Shown here one piece after another: positions 24,595 to 33,895 of a stretch of DNA of 64,000 nt (position 1 is its first letter; each line of letters begins with the position of its first letter). Location: the NCBI RefSeq assembly GCF_900176355.1, contig NZ_FWXI01000004.1, positions 1-64,000 of the forward strand, read 5' to 3'. The notes under the pieces were generated by a model, which did not search any database, was not told the DNA's origin, and worked only from the letters and a program-made list of their open reading frames with translations. Origin of the DNA: Sporomusa malonica (GTDB lineage: Bacteria > Bacillota > Negativicutes > Sporomusales > Sporomusaceae). The position numbers and the translations under genes were made by a program.

Positions 24595-25386
24595 TTACAA
24601 TCCCCCTTGACTCTTCATCGCAATGGCATCACTATGCTGCTCTGAGTCTTTGGGTATAATTCTCACAGGCACATTAACATCAGCCCGTGAGGAAAACCGT
24701 CTCTCATTTATAATTTCGACTCCCCGTTCTGCAAGAGCTGGGTCAATCCACGTTCGATCCCACGCCACGTTCGCTATATCTTCCACTATTTTACTCTCAG
24801 CTTGAGATTTAGCTTTCGCTTTTTCCAACAAACTTTCGGCATCTCGCGGGCTTAAGACTACAATACCATCCTCGTCGCCGACCACTATATCTCCGGGATG
24901 AACCACGACTCCGCCACAAGCGATGGGAACATTGATTTCCCCTGGTCCGTCTTTATAAGGTCCGGCTGGGGTAACTCCTGCCGCATAGATAGGCATCCCC
25001 ATTTTTTTTAATGCTCCAAGATCACGGATAGCACCGTCGATAATAAAACCGCCGATACCTCGTTTCTTTGCCCATAAAGCCATCAATTCTCCCATAATGG
25101 AGTTAGTTAAGTCACCTTGGGCATCTACTACTACAATATCGCCAGGTTGCGCAATATCAATTGCTTTGTGAAGCAAAAGATTATCACCAGGACGTGACTT
25201 AACGGTAAAAGCCGGTCCAAGTAAAGGCACGTCGTTAACTGGGCGAAGTTTTGCATTCATGCATGACATGCGATTCATGCTGTCTGCTATATTCGCTACC
25301 GGTATCCCTGCAAAACCATCAATTAGAACTTTGGGCGGTCGATTAATATTAAGAAAAATACGCATTCCTACATTTGACATACTCAT
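24595..25386 (-). CDS. RraA-like aldolase/decarboxylase
   Basis: A 263-residue member of the RraA/HMG aldolase family (4-hydroxy-4-methyl-2-oxoglutarate aldolase or oxaloacetate decarboxylase). Family motifs: GDIVVVDAQGDLTNSIMGEL, where the metal site lies close, and RGIGGFIIDGAIRDLGALKK with the substrate-binding GxxxDGxxRD. Its C-terminal 60 residues extend beyond the ~160-210 residue core. First gene of an operon with the Ldh-like enzyme and SBF transporter. A deleted c-di-GMP riboswitch-like element lies in its leader. Confidence 0.87.
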   Translation of the reverse strand: MSMSNVGMRIFLNINRPPKVLIDGFAGIPVANIADSMNRMSCMNAKLRPVNDVPLLGPAFTVKSRPGDNLLLHKAIDIAQPGDIVVVDAQGDLTNSIMGELMALWAKKRGIGGFIIDGAIRDLGALKKMGMPIYAAGVTPAGPYKDGPGEINVPIACGGVVVHPGDIVVGDEDGIVVLSPRDAESLLEKAKAKSQAESKIVEDIANVAWDRTWIDPALAERGVEIINERRFSSRADVNVPVRIIPKDSEQHSDAIAMKSQGGL

Positions 25387-25420
25387 CGCTCCATTCTGAT
25401 TAATTGTTTCCTACTCACTA

Positions 25421-25492
25421 CCGGGTTTCTTAGTTAATACCGACCCGCAACCTGGAAATTATACGACCTTCTTTCGACAAGTTTACTCTCTG
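25421..25492 (-). promoter_or_regulatory. Internally deleted c-di-GMP-I riboswitch-like leader
   Basis: Read on the minus strand: AAACTTGTCGAAAG, then after a short spacer CCAGGTTGC and CGGTATTAAC. Each block matches the intact aptamer at 27562-27636 (AAACTTATCGAAAG, CCAGGTTGC, TGGTACTAAC), but about 36 bases with the ligand-binding core ACGCAAAGC...GGGTCT are missing. A hairpin with CGGGT/ACCCG follows. It sits in the leader of the RraA operon. Confidence 0.6.
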
Positions 25493-25501
25493 AAAAAAAT
25501 G

Positions 25502-27451
25502 TTATAAGGAGAATTTATTAATCGCATTTTGTAGCTCATCCGCTGTTTCCACTAATGATTGGCTGGCCTTTCTTATCTCGTCTATAGATGCAACTTGCTC
25601 TTGGGTGGCTGCTGATACCTGCATAGTCTGATTGGCGTTGTTTTTACTCATATTATCAATATCTTTGATCGCAGCCACGATTTTTTCGCTATTCAATGCC
25701 ATATGCTCTATAGAGGATGAAATAACTCGAATTTGGTCTGATACCTGATTAGTCATGGCAATAATCTCAGCAAATGTCTGTCCAGCCTCACTAACTATAT
25801 TGGTTCCCCGTTTGACCTCGTCATTGCCCTGGTTCATGGCCACAACCGCTTTATTGGTATCTGCCTGTATTTCACCAATGAGGAAGGCAATTTGTTTAGT
25901 AGCATTTCCTGACTGTTCGGCCAGCTTTCGCACTTCATCGGCCACTACGGCAAAACCGCGTCCTTGTTCGCCAGCACGAGCTGCTTCTATTGCTGCATTT
26001 AAGGCCAACAAATTAGTTTGGCTGGCAATACCGGAGATAGTATCAATAATTTGACCAATTTCGGTGGAACGCTCTCCCAGTTTCGTCACCACTGCCGCCG
26101 AATTTTCAACACTGGTTTCGATACTTTGCATTTGAGCAACGGCATTTTCTATCGATTTTCCGCCATTTGCAGCCAACTGGGCAGTCTCCACTGATACCGC
26201 AACAACAGTACTAGAGTCGGAAACAATTTGCTGAATGTCGGCAACGATCTGAGTCACAATCCCGGTGGTATCATTGGCAGTAGTTACTTGTTTTTCAGCG
26301 CTTTCTGAGATGTCGGTAATTGCGGTTGTCACTTGTTCAGCAGTAGCAGCCGATTGTTCGGCACTCGCGGTTAGCTGCTGAGCTGCTGCCGAAACTACTT
26401 GGGTGGAAACTGACACGTTCTTGAGCAAGGCTTTTAGCCCATTAACCATTGCATCGAAGTTTTGTGCCAATTTACCGATTTCATCATTACTCTGATTTGT
26501 TATTTTTATATTGAGATTACCGTTTTTCAGGGTTTCTGTCGCACTTACTAATTGAGTGATGGGTTTGGTTATTCGGTTGGAGACAACTATACTGACAAAA
26601 ATGACCACTATTATCGTGATAACCAAAACCATTAGATTGGTGAGCAGCATCCCTTTGCTGACTGCATCATACTCTTCATAATTCTTTTCCATACAAATAA
26701 TCCAGCGTGTTTTGGGATCATATACATAACTGGCTAGTTTGCGAACACCATTTTCCCCTGCGATTTCTTCAGAACCGCTTTGACCCTTCAGCGCGTTTTG
26801 GATAAAGGATAGCTTACTCATATCTGTACGTTCTCCTGCTACCTGGGCAGTAGGGTGAACGATTATTTTTCCGTCTTGATCCAATATGTACGCGGTAACT
26901 CCATTAGTTGAGCGGTTAACGACAAAGTCTTTAAAGATGTTAAGATACAGATTTGCTTGTAATACCCCGATAACGGTTCCATTGTCTGCACGTATAGGTG
27001 TAGCTAATACCACAACTGGCTGCCCATCTCTCGAACTGATGAGGACTTCGGAAATAACCTCGTCTGTGCCTTTCATCGCTTCCTGATAAAAAAACCGACT
27101 AGATACGTTGACCAATTTGGCATCATCGCCTCTAACAATTTGACTACCCTTTGTATTAGAAACAACCATATCAATATTAGAATAGGTCTTTTTAAAGTCG
27201 GCAAGTAGTTGTTTAGTAGCTGGCAAATCCAAGTTCTTTACAGCAGCGGTGCGGGAAACCGCTTTAATAATCTCCATGTGCCTATTAATGTAGGATTGAG
27301 TCTCCGTTTTAAAAACTTCAACTTTGCTGGCATTAATCGCATAATAATCAGCCTCCAGCGGTTTAGCAAACAGAGAATGGGAAATGAAGGTTGATACCAG
27401 TAACGGAATACCACTAACGAGCATGAGTAAAATAATAATATTTTTTTTCAT
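25502..27451 (-). CDS. Methyl-accepting chemotaxis protein with Cache sensor
   Basis: A 649-residue transmembrane chemoreceptor; start at 27451 behind AGGAGGGTC. TM1 is at about 5-26, an extracellular double-Cache sensor at 35-275 ([40 protein letters not shown]), TM2 at about 280-302, HAMP to ~355, then the coiled-coil signalling domain with the tip [20 protein letters not shown] followed by [20 protein letters not shown]. Intact and full length. Its leader carries a c-di-GMP-I riboswitch with a downstream terminator, so expression depends on c-di-GMP. Ligand unknown, but the Cache type often senses amino or organic acids. Confidence 0.94.
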   Translation of the reverse strand: MKKNIIILLMLVSGIPLLVSTFISHSLFAKPLEADYYAINASKVEVFKTETQSYINRHMEIIKAVSRTAAVKNLDLPATKQLLADFKKTYSNIDMVVSNTKGSQIVRGDDAKLVNVSSRFFYQEAMKGTDEVISEVLISSRDGQPVVVLATPIRADNGTVIGVLQANLYLNIFKDFVVNRSTNGVTAYILDQDGKIIVHPTAQVAGERTDMSKLSFIQNALKGQSGSEEIAGENGVRKLASYVYDPKTRWIICMEKNYEEYDAVSKGMLLTNLMVLVITIIVVIFVSIVVSNRITKPITQLVSATETLKNGNLNIKITNQSNDEIGKLAQNFDAMVNGLKALLKNVSVSTQVVSAAAQQLTASAEQSAATAEQVTTAITDISESAEKQVTTANDTTGIVTQIVADIQQIVSDSSTVVAVSVETAQLAANGGKSIENAVAQMQSIETSVENSAAVVTKLGERSTEIGQIIDTISGIASQTNLLALNAAIEAARAGEQGRGFAVVADEVRKLAEQSGNATKQIAFLIGEIQADTNKAVVAMNQGNDEVKRGTNIVSEAGQTFAEIIAMTNQVSDQIRVISSSIEHMALNSEKIVAAIKDIDNMSKNNANQTMQVSAATQEQVASIDEIRKASQSLVETADELQNAINKFSL

Positions 27452-27510
27452 AGGCTTGTTGACCCTCCTAGTAACTAAAGAATTAGGCATGGATATGTTT
27501 TAGAAATAAT

Positions 27511-27533
27511 AAAACCAGCCCCATAGCTGGTTT
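27511..27533 (-). terminator. Riboswitch expression-platform terminator
   Basis: On the minus strand AAACCAGC-TATGGG-GCTGGTTT is followed by TATTATTTC. It lies between the c-di-GMP aptamer and the MCP start, the position of a switchable terminator. Confidence 0.65.
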
Positions 27534-27561
27534 ATGAGGCGTTTGGCTGTTAGTACCAAAC

Positions 27562-27636
27562 GGCAACCTGGCAATCATAGGCTTTTTGCCCTTAGACCCA
27601 TAGCTTTGCGTCCTTACCTTTCGATAAGTTTGCCGA
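27562..27636 (-). promoter_or_regulatory. Cyclic-di-GMP-I (GEMM) riboswitch aptamer
   Basis: The minus strand reads GGCAAACTTATCGAAAGGTA, AGGACGCAAAGCTATGGGTC and, after a stem, GCCAGGTTGCCG. The GAAA tetraloop, GACGCAAAGC, GGGTCT and CCAGGTTGCC blocks are the hallmark of the GEMM-I class. The MCP gene lies ~110 bases downstream, a common target for this class. Confidence 0.93.
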
Positions 27637-27768
27637 TTCTAAAATTGTCACACCTACAACCCTAATCTAATTCCTCAATTTGTAATTTCACTTTAGCATT
27701 TTTTCCCTTACAATTCAAATGACTTAACAGTACTTTAACCGATTGTTAACATCCGCGGTTTCACACAT

Positions 27769-27802
27769 TAAAAAACCGTAGACGAAGCGTCTGCGGTTTT
27801 TC
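27769..27802 (-). terminator. Terminator of the alcohol dehydrogenase gene
   Basis: AAAAACCGTAGAC pairs with GTCTGCGGTTTTT (one G-U) around a 5-nt loop, with a T-rich tail on both strands. It is 83 bases past the stop codon. Confidence 0.8.
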
Positions 27803-27885
27803 AAACCTTGCGGGGATACATTAATAGCAATCAATCATTTTAGCATGAATCGATATAAATCCAGTTACATCATTCAACCACTGTT

Positions 27886-29052
27886 TTACATAGCTGCCTT
27901 ATAGATACCAATTATATCATCAAGAGTAGCAGTACGTGGATTAAATAGGCTGCAAATATCTTTCATTGCGTTACCGGCCATAACCTCGAAATCTTTTTCG
28001 TTAACCTTTAATTGAGTAAGGCCGGAAGGTATACCAATATCAGCGGATAATTTTTTAATAGCCGCTATAGCTTTATCAGCAGCATCACGGACAGACAAAC
28101 CTTGTATATTTTCCCCCATTGCTACGGCAATATCAACAAAACGCTCTGGACAAGCAATAATATTAAATATTTCAACATGAGGCAGTAAAATAGCATTGCA
28201 CACACCGTGCGGCAGGTTGTATAAACCGCCTAGTTGGTGAGCCATAGCATGCACATATCCCAAACCCGCGTTGTTAAATGCCATTCCAGCTAAATATTCA
28301 GCATAAGCCATTTTGTCACGGGCTTCCATATTCTGCCCATTGGCTACTGCATTTCGTAAATTAGTAGCTATAAGTTTAATGGCCATTAGAGCCGCCGAAT
28401 CAGTAACTGGTGTAGCGGCAATGGAAACATACGCTTCAACGGCATGAGTTAATGCATCCATGCCGGTAGCAGCAGTAAGAGCTGGCGGCATACCAACCAT
28501 CAGTAAAGGATCATTAATCGCAACATTTGGAGTAGTATGCCAGTCAGCAATAGCCATTTTTACATGGTTAGAAGTATTGGTAATAACAGCAAATCGAGTC
28601 ATCTCAGAAGCAGTACCGGCGGTGGTGTTTACGGCGATAAACGGCGGCATCGGCTTCTTAGATTTATCAAGACCTTCAAAGTCACGAATGTTTCCTCCAT
28701 TGGTAGCCAATAAGCCAATTCCCTTACCACAATCGTGGGCACTGCCACCGCCCAGGGTTAATATGGTATCACATCCGCTTTCCTGGTATTCCGTTAAACC
28801 ATCATGAACGTTTTTGTCAGTAGGATTGGGTTCTGCTCCTGCAAAAACTGCAACCTTAATACCATCCGCTTCCAGCATTGCCTTAATATCATCGGCCATC
28901 CCACCAGGGCGGCCTAGGTAAGCATCCGTAACTAGGAATACACTTGTACCGCCAAGAGTTTTCACTTGTGCTGGAATCTGCTTGTGTGCTCCTACGCCCA
29001 TTAGGCTCACGGTAGGAATAAAATAACCATAGACTTGCTCACCAATAGCCAT
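27886..29052 (-). CDS. Iron-containing alcohol dehydrogenase
   Basis: A 388-residue group III alcohol dehydrogenase that interconverts alcohols and aldehydes with NAD(H). The nucleotide site GGGSAHDCGK is at 101-110 and the iron ligands are all present: D199, H203, H268 and H282 (GMDALTHAVEAY, HAMAHQLGGLYNLPHG). Length is typical. Start at ATG 29052 behind AAGGAGG. A near-perfect sigma-54 promoter lies upstream and an AcoR-like activator is transcribed divergently, so alcohol or aldehyde induction through that regulator is likely. Substrate could be ethanol, butanol or 1,3-propanediol. Confidence 0.94.
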   Translation of the reverse strand: MAIGEQVYGYFIPTVSLMGVGAHKQIPAQVKTLGGTSVFLVTDAYLGRPGGMADDIKAMLEADGIKVAVFAGAEPNPTDKNVHDGLTEYQESGCDTILTLGGGSAHDCGKGIGLLATNGGNIRDFEGLDKSKKPMPPFIAVNTTAGTASEMTRFAVITNTSNHVKMAIADWHTTPNVAINDPLLMVGMPPALTAATGMDALTHAVEAYVSIAATPVTDSAALMAIKLIATNLRNAVANGQNMEARDKMAYAEYLAGMAFNNAGLGYVHAMAHQLGGLYNLPHGVCNAILLPHVEIFNIIACPERFVDIAVAMGENIQGLSVRDAADKAIAAIKKLSADIGIPSGLTQLKVNEKDFEVMAGNAMKDICSLFNPRTATLDDIIGIYKAAM

Positions 29053-29105
29053 AAATATAAAACCTCCTTAGGGCTAAGCCCATTTTGATTTACTGGACTA
29101 TTAAT

Positions 29106-29124
29106 AATGCAAGCATTGTGCCAA
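29106..29124 (-). promoter_or_regulatory. Sigma-54 promoter for the alcohol dehydrogenase
   Basis: The minus strand reads TTGGCACAATGCTTGCATT, matching the -24/-12 consensus TGGCAC-N5-TTGC exactly in the invariant GG and GC. It lies about 55 bases before the start codon of the iron alcohol dehydrogenase gene. Confidence 0.9.
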
Positions 29125-29230
29125 AATTAGATTTTAAAAATAATACTACGTAGATGGCTTATTCATCAACAAACTCAAAAATAAGCAGTATTCAAAAAAG
29201 GAATATTATAAATCTATATGGAAATATGTA

Positions 29231-29254
29231 CCAAGCAAGGAGCGGTTTGCTTGG
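29231..29254. promoter_or_regulatory. Inverted repeat, likely activator site
   Basis: CCAAGCAA-N8-TTGCTTGG is a perfect inverted repeat ~110 bases upstream of the sigma-54 promoter, a normal enhancer position for the divergent AcoR-like regulator. Confidence 0.6.
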
Positions 29255-29273
29255 ACTAATGTACCATTAGTGA

Positions 29274-29288
29274 TACACGTATCGTGTA
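29274..29288. promoter_or_regulatory. Second inverted repeat before the regulator
   Basis: TACACG-TAT-CGTGTA lies 20 bases upstream of the activator start codon and may be a second binding site or autoregulatory operator. Confidence 0.5.
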
Positions 29289-29308
29289 CTTTTTGCTGGA
29301 GGTGAATT

Positions 29309-31012
29309 ATGGCTAGCCTATTAAACAGTTTTATTCATGGAAATGATACCAGAGTAATAGATAAAGTCCCGCCGCCTATCTTCCAATCTTGGAAAAGATG
29401 CCGGGGACTAAATATCAATCATGAACAGATCTTTCAAGATGATATTTTGCAATCGAGCAGACTGAAAGAGTTATTAGAAAGAAATGAAACACTAATTAAT
29501 GCCGCTAAGCCAATCCTGCAGCATATATTAAGTTTATTGCGTAGAAGTAATTATCAAATCATGCTCAGTAACAATGAAGGATACATTCTGGAAACCCTTG
29601 GAGATCCCTCATTTGTTAACAAAACTGAAAAAATATTTTTATCCCCCGGCGTTAACTGGCGGGAAAATTTAAAGGGTACAAATGGGATAGGTACTGTACT
29701 CATCGAGCAAACTCCTTTAGCGATTCCTGGCTGGACGCACTATTCGCTGCCTGTTAGCTTTTTAGATTGTTGGGCTTCTCCTATTAGCTCCAGTGACGGA
29801 AACTTAATGGGAGTACTTAACATCTCTGGCGAGGCCGGTGCTAAGCATAAACATTTAATGGAGTTAACGACCATTGGAGCAACTATGATTGAACAAAGCC
29901 TCCAAATCGCTGAAATGAAAGCAAGATTTAATCTTGCCAAGGGAGATCTAGATGTTTTAGGTAAAATCTTGCTGCGTGGCTCAGTACATGTTGATAACGA
30001 CGGTTTAAGGAAGACAGAACCACAAAATTTCTATGTACCGATTTCGTTTAATCACATAGTAGAATGTGAAAACAATCAATGGCATGGACGCAGCCCAAAA
30101 ACTCATTCTATCCTTGATATCGCTACGCGCGCAGCTCGGACAGACTCAACCGTTCTCATCCAAGGGGAAAGTGGTACAGGCAAGGAAATTGTCGCTAGGA
30201 CTATCCATAACTCCAGTATTCGAAAGGAAAAGTCTTTTATAACATTAAACTGTGCGGCAATTCCCAACAACCTGGTAGAAAGCGAACTCTTTGGTTATGC
30301 TGACGGCGCATTTACGGGGGCAAAGAGGGGTGGACAGCCGGGGAAATTTGAGCTAGCGAGTGCTGGGACAATATTTTTAGATGAAATCGGTGATATGCCG
30401 TTTCACGTTCAGGCGTCACTGTTAAGAGTCCTTCAACAAAAAGAATTCTATCGTATTGGTGATGATAAGTGCCGGGTAATGGATGCCCGTGTTATTGCTG
30501 CAACTAATCAGGATTTACGCCGGATGGTAGATCAAGGAAAATTTCGGTTAGATTTATATTATCGTCTAAAAGTCATTTTTATAGAAATCCCCCCACTTAG
30601 AGAACGAATTGAGGATATTTGGGATCTAGTACCCTATTTTATCGAAAAATTCTGTAATAAATTCGGATTGCCAAGAATGGATATCAGCCCAGAGTTATTT
30701 CACCATTTAGTTAATAATCAATGGCCAGGCAATGTACGACAGTTAGAAAACTGTATCGAGAATATGATAGCCTTATCGACAGGAGCATCAACGTTAACCA
30801 TAGAAGACCTACCTAATGAATACAAAACTAAGTTTCAAAGATCAAGCGCTAGTCTTGAAAATGAAATATCGCTGCAAACTGCCGCCCTCGAGAGAAAACG
30901 GATTATTCAGACATTAAAAGATACTAATGGAAATATCGCTGCTGCAGCCCGAAAACTAGGAATAGGTCGCACTACTATGTACCGTAAGATGGCCAAATTA
31001 GAGTTGATATAG
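29309..31012 (+). CDS. Sigma-54-dependent activator, AcoR-like
   Basis: A 567-residue enhancer-binding protein. Residues ~55-205 look like a GAF sensor, as in AcoR-type regulators of acetoin and alcohol genes. The AAA+ domain (about 260-500) has Walker A GESGTGKE near 286, the sigma-54 contact loop GAFTGA near 333 and Walker B LDEIGDM. The C-terminal Fis-type helix-turn-helix is at 538-562 (NIAAAARKLGIGRTTMYRKM). Start at 29309 behind GGAGGTG. The divergent alcohol dehydrogenase with its sigma-54 promoter is the obvious target. Confidence 0.94.
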   Translation: MASLLNSFIHGNDTRVIDKVPPPIFQSWKRCRGLNINHEQIFQDDILQSSRLKELLERNETLINAAKPILQHILSLLRRSNYQIMLSNNEGYILETLGDPSFVNKTEKIFLSPGVNWRENLKGTNGIGTVLIEQTPLAIPGWTHYSLPVSFLDCWASPISSSDGNLMGVLNISGEAGAKHKHLMELTTIGATMIEQSLQIAEMKARFNLAKGDLDVLGKILLRGSVHVDNDGLRKTEPQNFYVPISFNHIVECENNQWHGRSPKTHSILDIATRAARTDSTVLIQGESGTGKEIVARTIHNSSIRKEKSFITLNCAAIPNNLVESELFGYADGAFTGAKRGGQPGKFELASAGTIFLDEIGDMPFHVQASLLRVLQQKEFYRIGDDKCRVMDARVIAATNQDLRRMVDQGKFRLDLYYRLKVIFIEIPPLRERIEDIWDLVPYFIEKFCNKFGLPRMDISPELFHHLVNNQWPGNVRQLENCIENMIALSTGASTLTIEDLPNEYKTKFQRSSASLENEISLQTAALERKRIIQTLKDTNGNIAAAARKLGIGRTTMYRKMAKLELI

Positions 31013-31064
31013 ACTTTAACATTTTTTGTTCACTTGGACCATGCAGCCTATGGCCAGATGCAGC

Positions 31065-31103
31065 AAAAACCAGCCGCCCTTGCACAAGGTTGCGGCTGGT
31101 TTT
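31065..31103. terminator. Terminator between activator and membrane pair
   Basis: AAAACCAGCCGC and GCGGCTGGTTTT form a 12-bp stem with T-runs on both sides; it can serve both converging units. Confidence 0.85.
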
Positions 31104-31133
31104 CATTTAGAAATCAGACCATATAATATGACT

Positions 31134-31580
31134 TTAAATTATGCCCTCAAAACGCAACACAATCTCCGCAATGAGAGTGGCAAACAAGAACGTACCTGTA
31201 TAAACAGCCAATGCCACCACAATAATTCGCCAAGACATCTGCTTGAAGGCCTCTATATCCTTGCCGATAGATAAACCAGCATAAGCTAGAATTGGCGTAC
31301 AAATAGCAAGAAAATCAACCTTAGAGGTATATGAAGTAATCGTCGCGGCAATTGGCGAAATTGGGGCTGTAGCAACAAGCGCCACTATGGATACCCAAAA
31401 CACCATCGGCAGCTTAAGGGGTATCACACGGGTAAGCCCAGCACCCAGCAACGTAATTACCAGCATGATTATATAACCAATAGCAGCCTCTCCGACCGGC
31501 ATCTTATAACCAATAGTATTACCTGCTATTGTCATAATCCCCATCAAGGTAAAGGCAATGAACATGTCTCGGATACTCAT
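31134..31580 (-). CDS. Small membrane protein paired with DUF3100
   Basis: A 148-residue protein with four or five helices (FTLMGIMTIAGNTIGY, IIMLVITLLGAGLTRV, then further hydrophobic stretches). Its ATG overlaps the TAA of the DUF3100 gene (TAATG), so translation is coupled. The two membrane proteins probably form one complex. With a divergent M20 amidohydrolase next door, a transporter for an amide-linked substrate is suggested, but not shown. Confidence 0.8.
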   Translation of the reverse strand: MSIRDMFIAFTLMGIMTIAGNTIGYKMPVGEAAIGYIIMLVITLLGAGLTRVIPLKLPMVFWVSIVALVATAPISPIAATITSYTSKVDFLAICTPILAYAGLSIGKDIEAFKQMSWRIIVVALAVYTGTFLFATLIAEIVLRFEGII

Positions 31581-32389
31581 TATTGGCTTACCTCCTTCGT
31601 ACTGTCTTTTCGCCCGATAATAGGCTTAAGTACACCATAAAGTTTCTCGGTAAGCGGCAGGGATATAAAGAGTGAAAAATAGATGCCGATAATGGTCGTT
31701 AAAAGATTTGAGGCCCCGGCATACATTAAAATCTCATTGGCCTTATCAGGGAAAACAGATTTAATCGCACCAGAGGCTGCCGCCATCATGCTGCCTGAAC
31801 CAACTCCGGCTCCCATGGCTAATGCATACGGGTGGAATACTTTTAAAGCAGCAAGATAGCCTGCTAATAATCCCAGCCATACTGCGCCGAATAACGTACC
31901 ACATATGTAAACAGACATTACCCCGCGCCCTTCAGGAGAGCTTATCCCATATTTTTCCCCGATAATGGCAATATTAGGTTCTCGGTCAATGGAAAATGTT
32001 GCGCCAATAGCTTCACGCCCCATTCCCAGTGCGATCGCAATTGGCAGACCAAGGATAACGGTCCCCAGGAAATGTCCCAGCTCCTGCAACGATAAAGCAA
32101 GTCCAGATTGTACGACCTTTACAACCTGCGGGCCGATTACCGTTCCAAGTTTAGTAACAAGCATAAGTGTGGTTATGCTTAAAATAGTCGAAGCCAGGTT
32201 CATTTCCTCGACTTTAATTAACTTCAAACGAGGAACACTCAGAATACCACCAATAATCATTGCATACAGCATTGGCAGGAATAATAGTACCCCTGGGCCC
32301 AGCGGCACCTTTTTCGTACCAATCCACTCACAAACCACGACAATAATGAGTGCCACAATATGAATTTTCCAGTTCTTTAAGATAGCCAA
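31580..32389 (-). CDS. DUF3100-family membrane protein
   Basis: A 269-residue membrane protein with about eight helices. The segment GREAIGATFSIDREPNIAII followed by GEKYGISSPEGRGVMSVYIC and MGAGVGSGSMMAAASGAI matches DUF3100. Start placed at TTG 32389 behind GGAGGAG; a longer start at 32425 lacks a ribosome site. First gene of a two-gene unit, divergent from an M20 hydrolase with an operator-like palindrome between them. Likely one half of an unusual two-part transporter. Confidence 0.83.
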   Translation of the reverse strand: MAILKNWKIHIVALIIVVVCEWIGTKKVPLGPGVLLFLPMLYAMIIGGILSVPRLKLIKVEEMNLASTILSITTLMLVTKLGTVIGPQVVKVVQSGLALSLQELGHFLGTVILGLPIAIALGMGREAIGATFSIDREPNIAIIGEKYGISSPEGRGVMSVYICGTLFGAVWLGLLAGYLAALKVFHPYALAMGAGVGSGSMMAAASGAIKSVFPDKANEILMYAGASNLLTTIIGIYFSLFISLPLTEKLYGVLKPIIGRKDSTKEVSQ

Positions 32390-32431
32390 GATTGTAACTC
32401 CTCCTTTGTTAGTGAAATATAACACACATTA

Positions 32432-32457
32432 TACCATATTATAGGTAACCTATGGTA
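32432..32457. promoter_or_regulatory. Nested palindrome in the divergent promoter
   Basis: TACCAT...ATGGTA encloses ATAGGT-A-ACCTAT. It lies between the DUF3100 and M20 genes and could control both from one operator. Confidence 0.6.
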
Positions 32458-32488
32458 AAATAGATAAAAAACAAATTAGGAGTTATTT

Positions 32489-33799
32489 ATGCAAACAATG
32501 GATTTAAAAAGTGCAGTATGCAAAATTATTGACGAACATAGTGAAAAAATCATCAGTCTAGCACAAACGGTTGCACAGCATCCGGAGTTGGGCTACAAAG
32601 AATATGTCACTTCTCAATCAGTGAAGGATTTCTTTGATGAAATTGGCTTACAATACCAGGACGGATTAGCCATCACAGGTGTAAAAGCGACCTTAAAGGA
32701 AAAGAGCAACGGTCCTACTGTTGCCATAGTAGGGGAATTGGATGCAGTGTTATGTCCCGATAGCCCCTCTGCCGACCCAACAACCGGGGCAGCGCATGCC
32801 TGCGGGCACCATCTCCAGCTTGGTGCTATGCTGGGTGCGGCACTGGGCCTGAAACTGAGCGGTATCAGCCCGCACCTTACGGGAAACGTAGCCTTTATGG
32901 CCGTGCCTGCCGAAGAATATGTCGAGATTGCCTATAGGATGAAACTTCGCGAAGAAGGAAAAATCCATTACCTCGGCGGCAAGCAAGAGCTGATCTATCG
33001 CGGCGCCTTTGATGATATTAATATGGCAATGATGATTCACTCTGCTAAGGAATCACCTGAGCCTACAGTAGTAATGGGTGAATCAAGCAATGGTTTTATC
33101 GGCAAAACCATTCAGTATATTGGCAAAGAAGCACACGCGGCCGAAGCCCCAGACCAAGGCATTAATGCGCTCAATGCTGCCATGCTTGGCCTCATGGGGG
33201 TTCACGCCCTGCGGGAGACTTTCCGGGACGGTGATATTGTGCGCGTACACCCTATCATCACCAAGGGCGGTGACCTGGTAAACAGCGTACCAGCCGATGT
33301 ACGGCTGGAAACATACGTAAGAGCTAAAACCATGAACGCCATCGACGCTACGCACCTTAAGGTAGATCGGGCATTCCGAGCTGGTGGCGATGCCATTGGA
33401 GCACAGACAGTTATTAAAACCCTGCCCGGCTACCTGCCACTAAATTGCCCCGAATCCTTCAATAACCTGTTTATCGCCAACGCCTTGCAAATGGTATCAA
33501 AAGAGAATGTTAAATATTCCGGGCACTTCGGCGCCTCCACCGACATGGGGGATGTGTCCCACCTCATGCCAACCATTCACCCTTATATTGGCGGGGTAGC
33601 AGGTGCGCTGCACACACGGGATTTCAAAGCTGTAGACTACTTTGCAGCCTGCGTCCTACCTGCAAAACTCATGGCAATGACAGTCATCGATCTGCTCACA
33701 AACAATGCGCAAGAAGCAAACTCCATCATAAAGTCCTATCGCCCTCTAATGACCAAGTCCGAATACATCAAAAAGCTGGATAGCTACTTCTCCGGCTAA
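32489..33799 (+). CDS. M20-family amidohydrolase
   Basis: A 436-residue metal-dependent amidase/aminoacylase. Binuclear-site features are visible: AHACGHHLQLGAM (Cys-Gly-His-His), AVPAEEYVE with the general-base Glu pair, and FGASTDMGDVSH further on. The lid-domain segment FIGKTIQYIGKEAHAAEAPD is typical of AbgB/aminobenzoyl-glutamate utilisation and related hydrolases. Cytoplasmic. Start at ATG 32489 behind AGGAGT. Divergent from the DUF3100 membrane pair, which may import its substrate. Confidence 0.92.
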   Translation: MQTMDLKSAVCKIIDEHSEKIISLAQTVAQHPELGYKEYVTSQSVKDFFDEIGLQYQDGLAITGVKATLKEKSNGPTVAIVGELDAVLCPDSPSADPTTGAAHACGHHLQLGAMLGAALGLKLSGISPHLTGNVAFMAVPAEEYVEIAYRMKLREEGKIHYLGGKQELIYRGAFDDINMAMMIHSAKESPEPTVVMGESSNGFIGKTIQYIGKEAHAAEAPDQGINALNAAMLGLMGVHALRETFRDGDIVRVHPIITKGGDLVNSVPADVRLETYVRAKTMNAIDATHLKVDRAFRAGGDAIGAQTVIKTLPGYLPLNCPESFNNLFIANALQMVSKENVKYSGHFGASTDMGDVSHLMPTIHPYIGGVAGALHTRDFKAVDYFAACVLPAKLMAMTVIDLLTNNAQEANSIIKSYRPLMTKSEYIKKLDSYFSG

Positions 33800-33895
33800 A
33801 CGATCAAATTACATTTCTCAATATTAAATTTAAGTGCATGGTAACGAAAAATTAATAATCTTTTAACATAATTTGTCTATCTCTCAACACGATTA

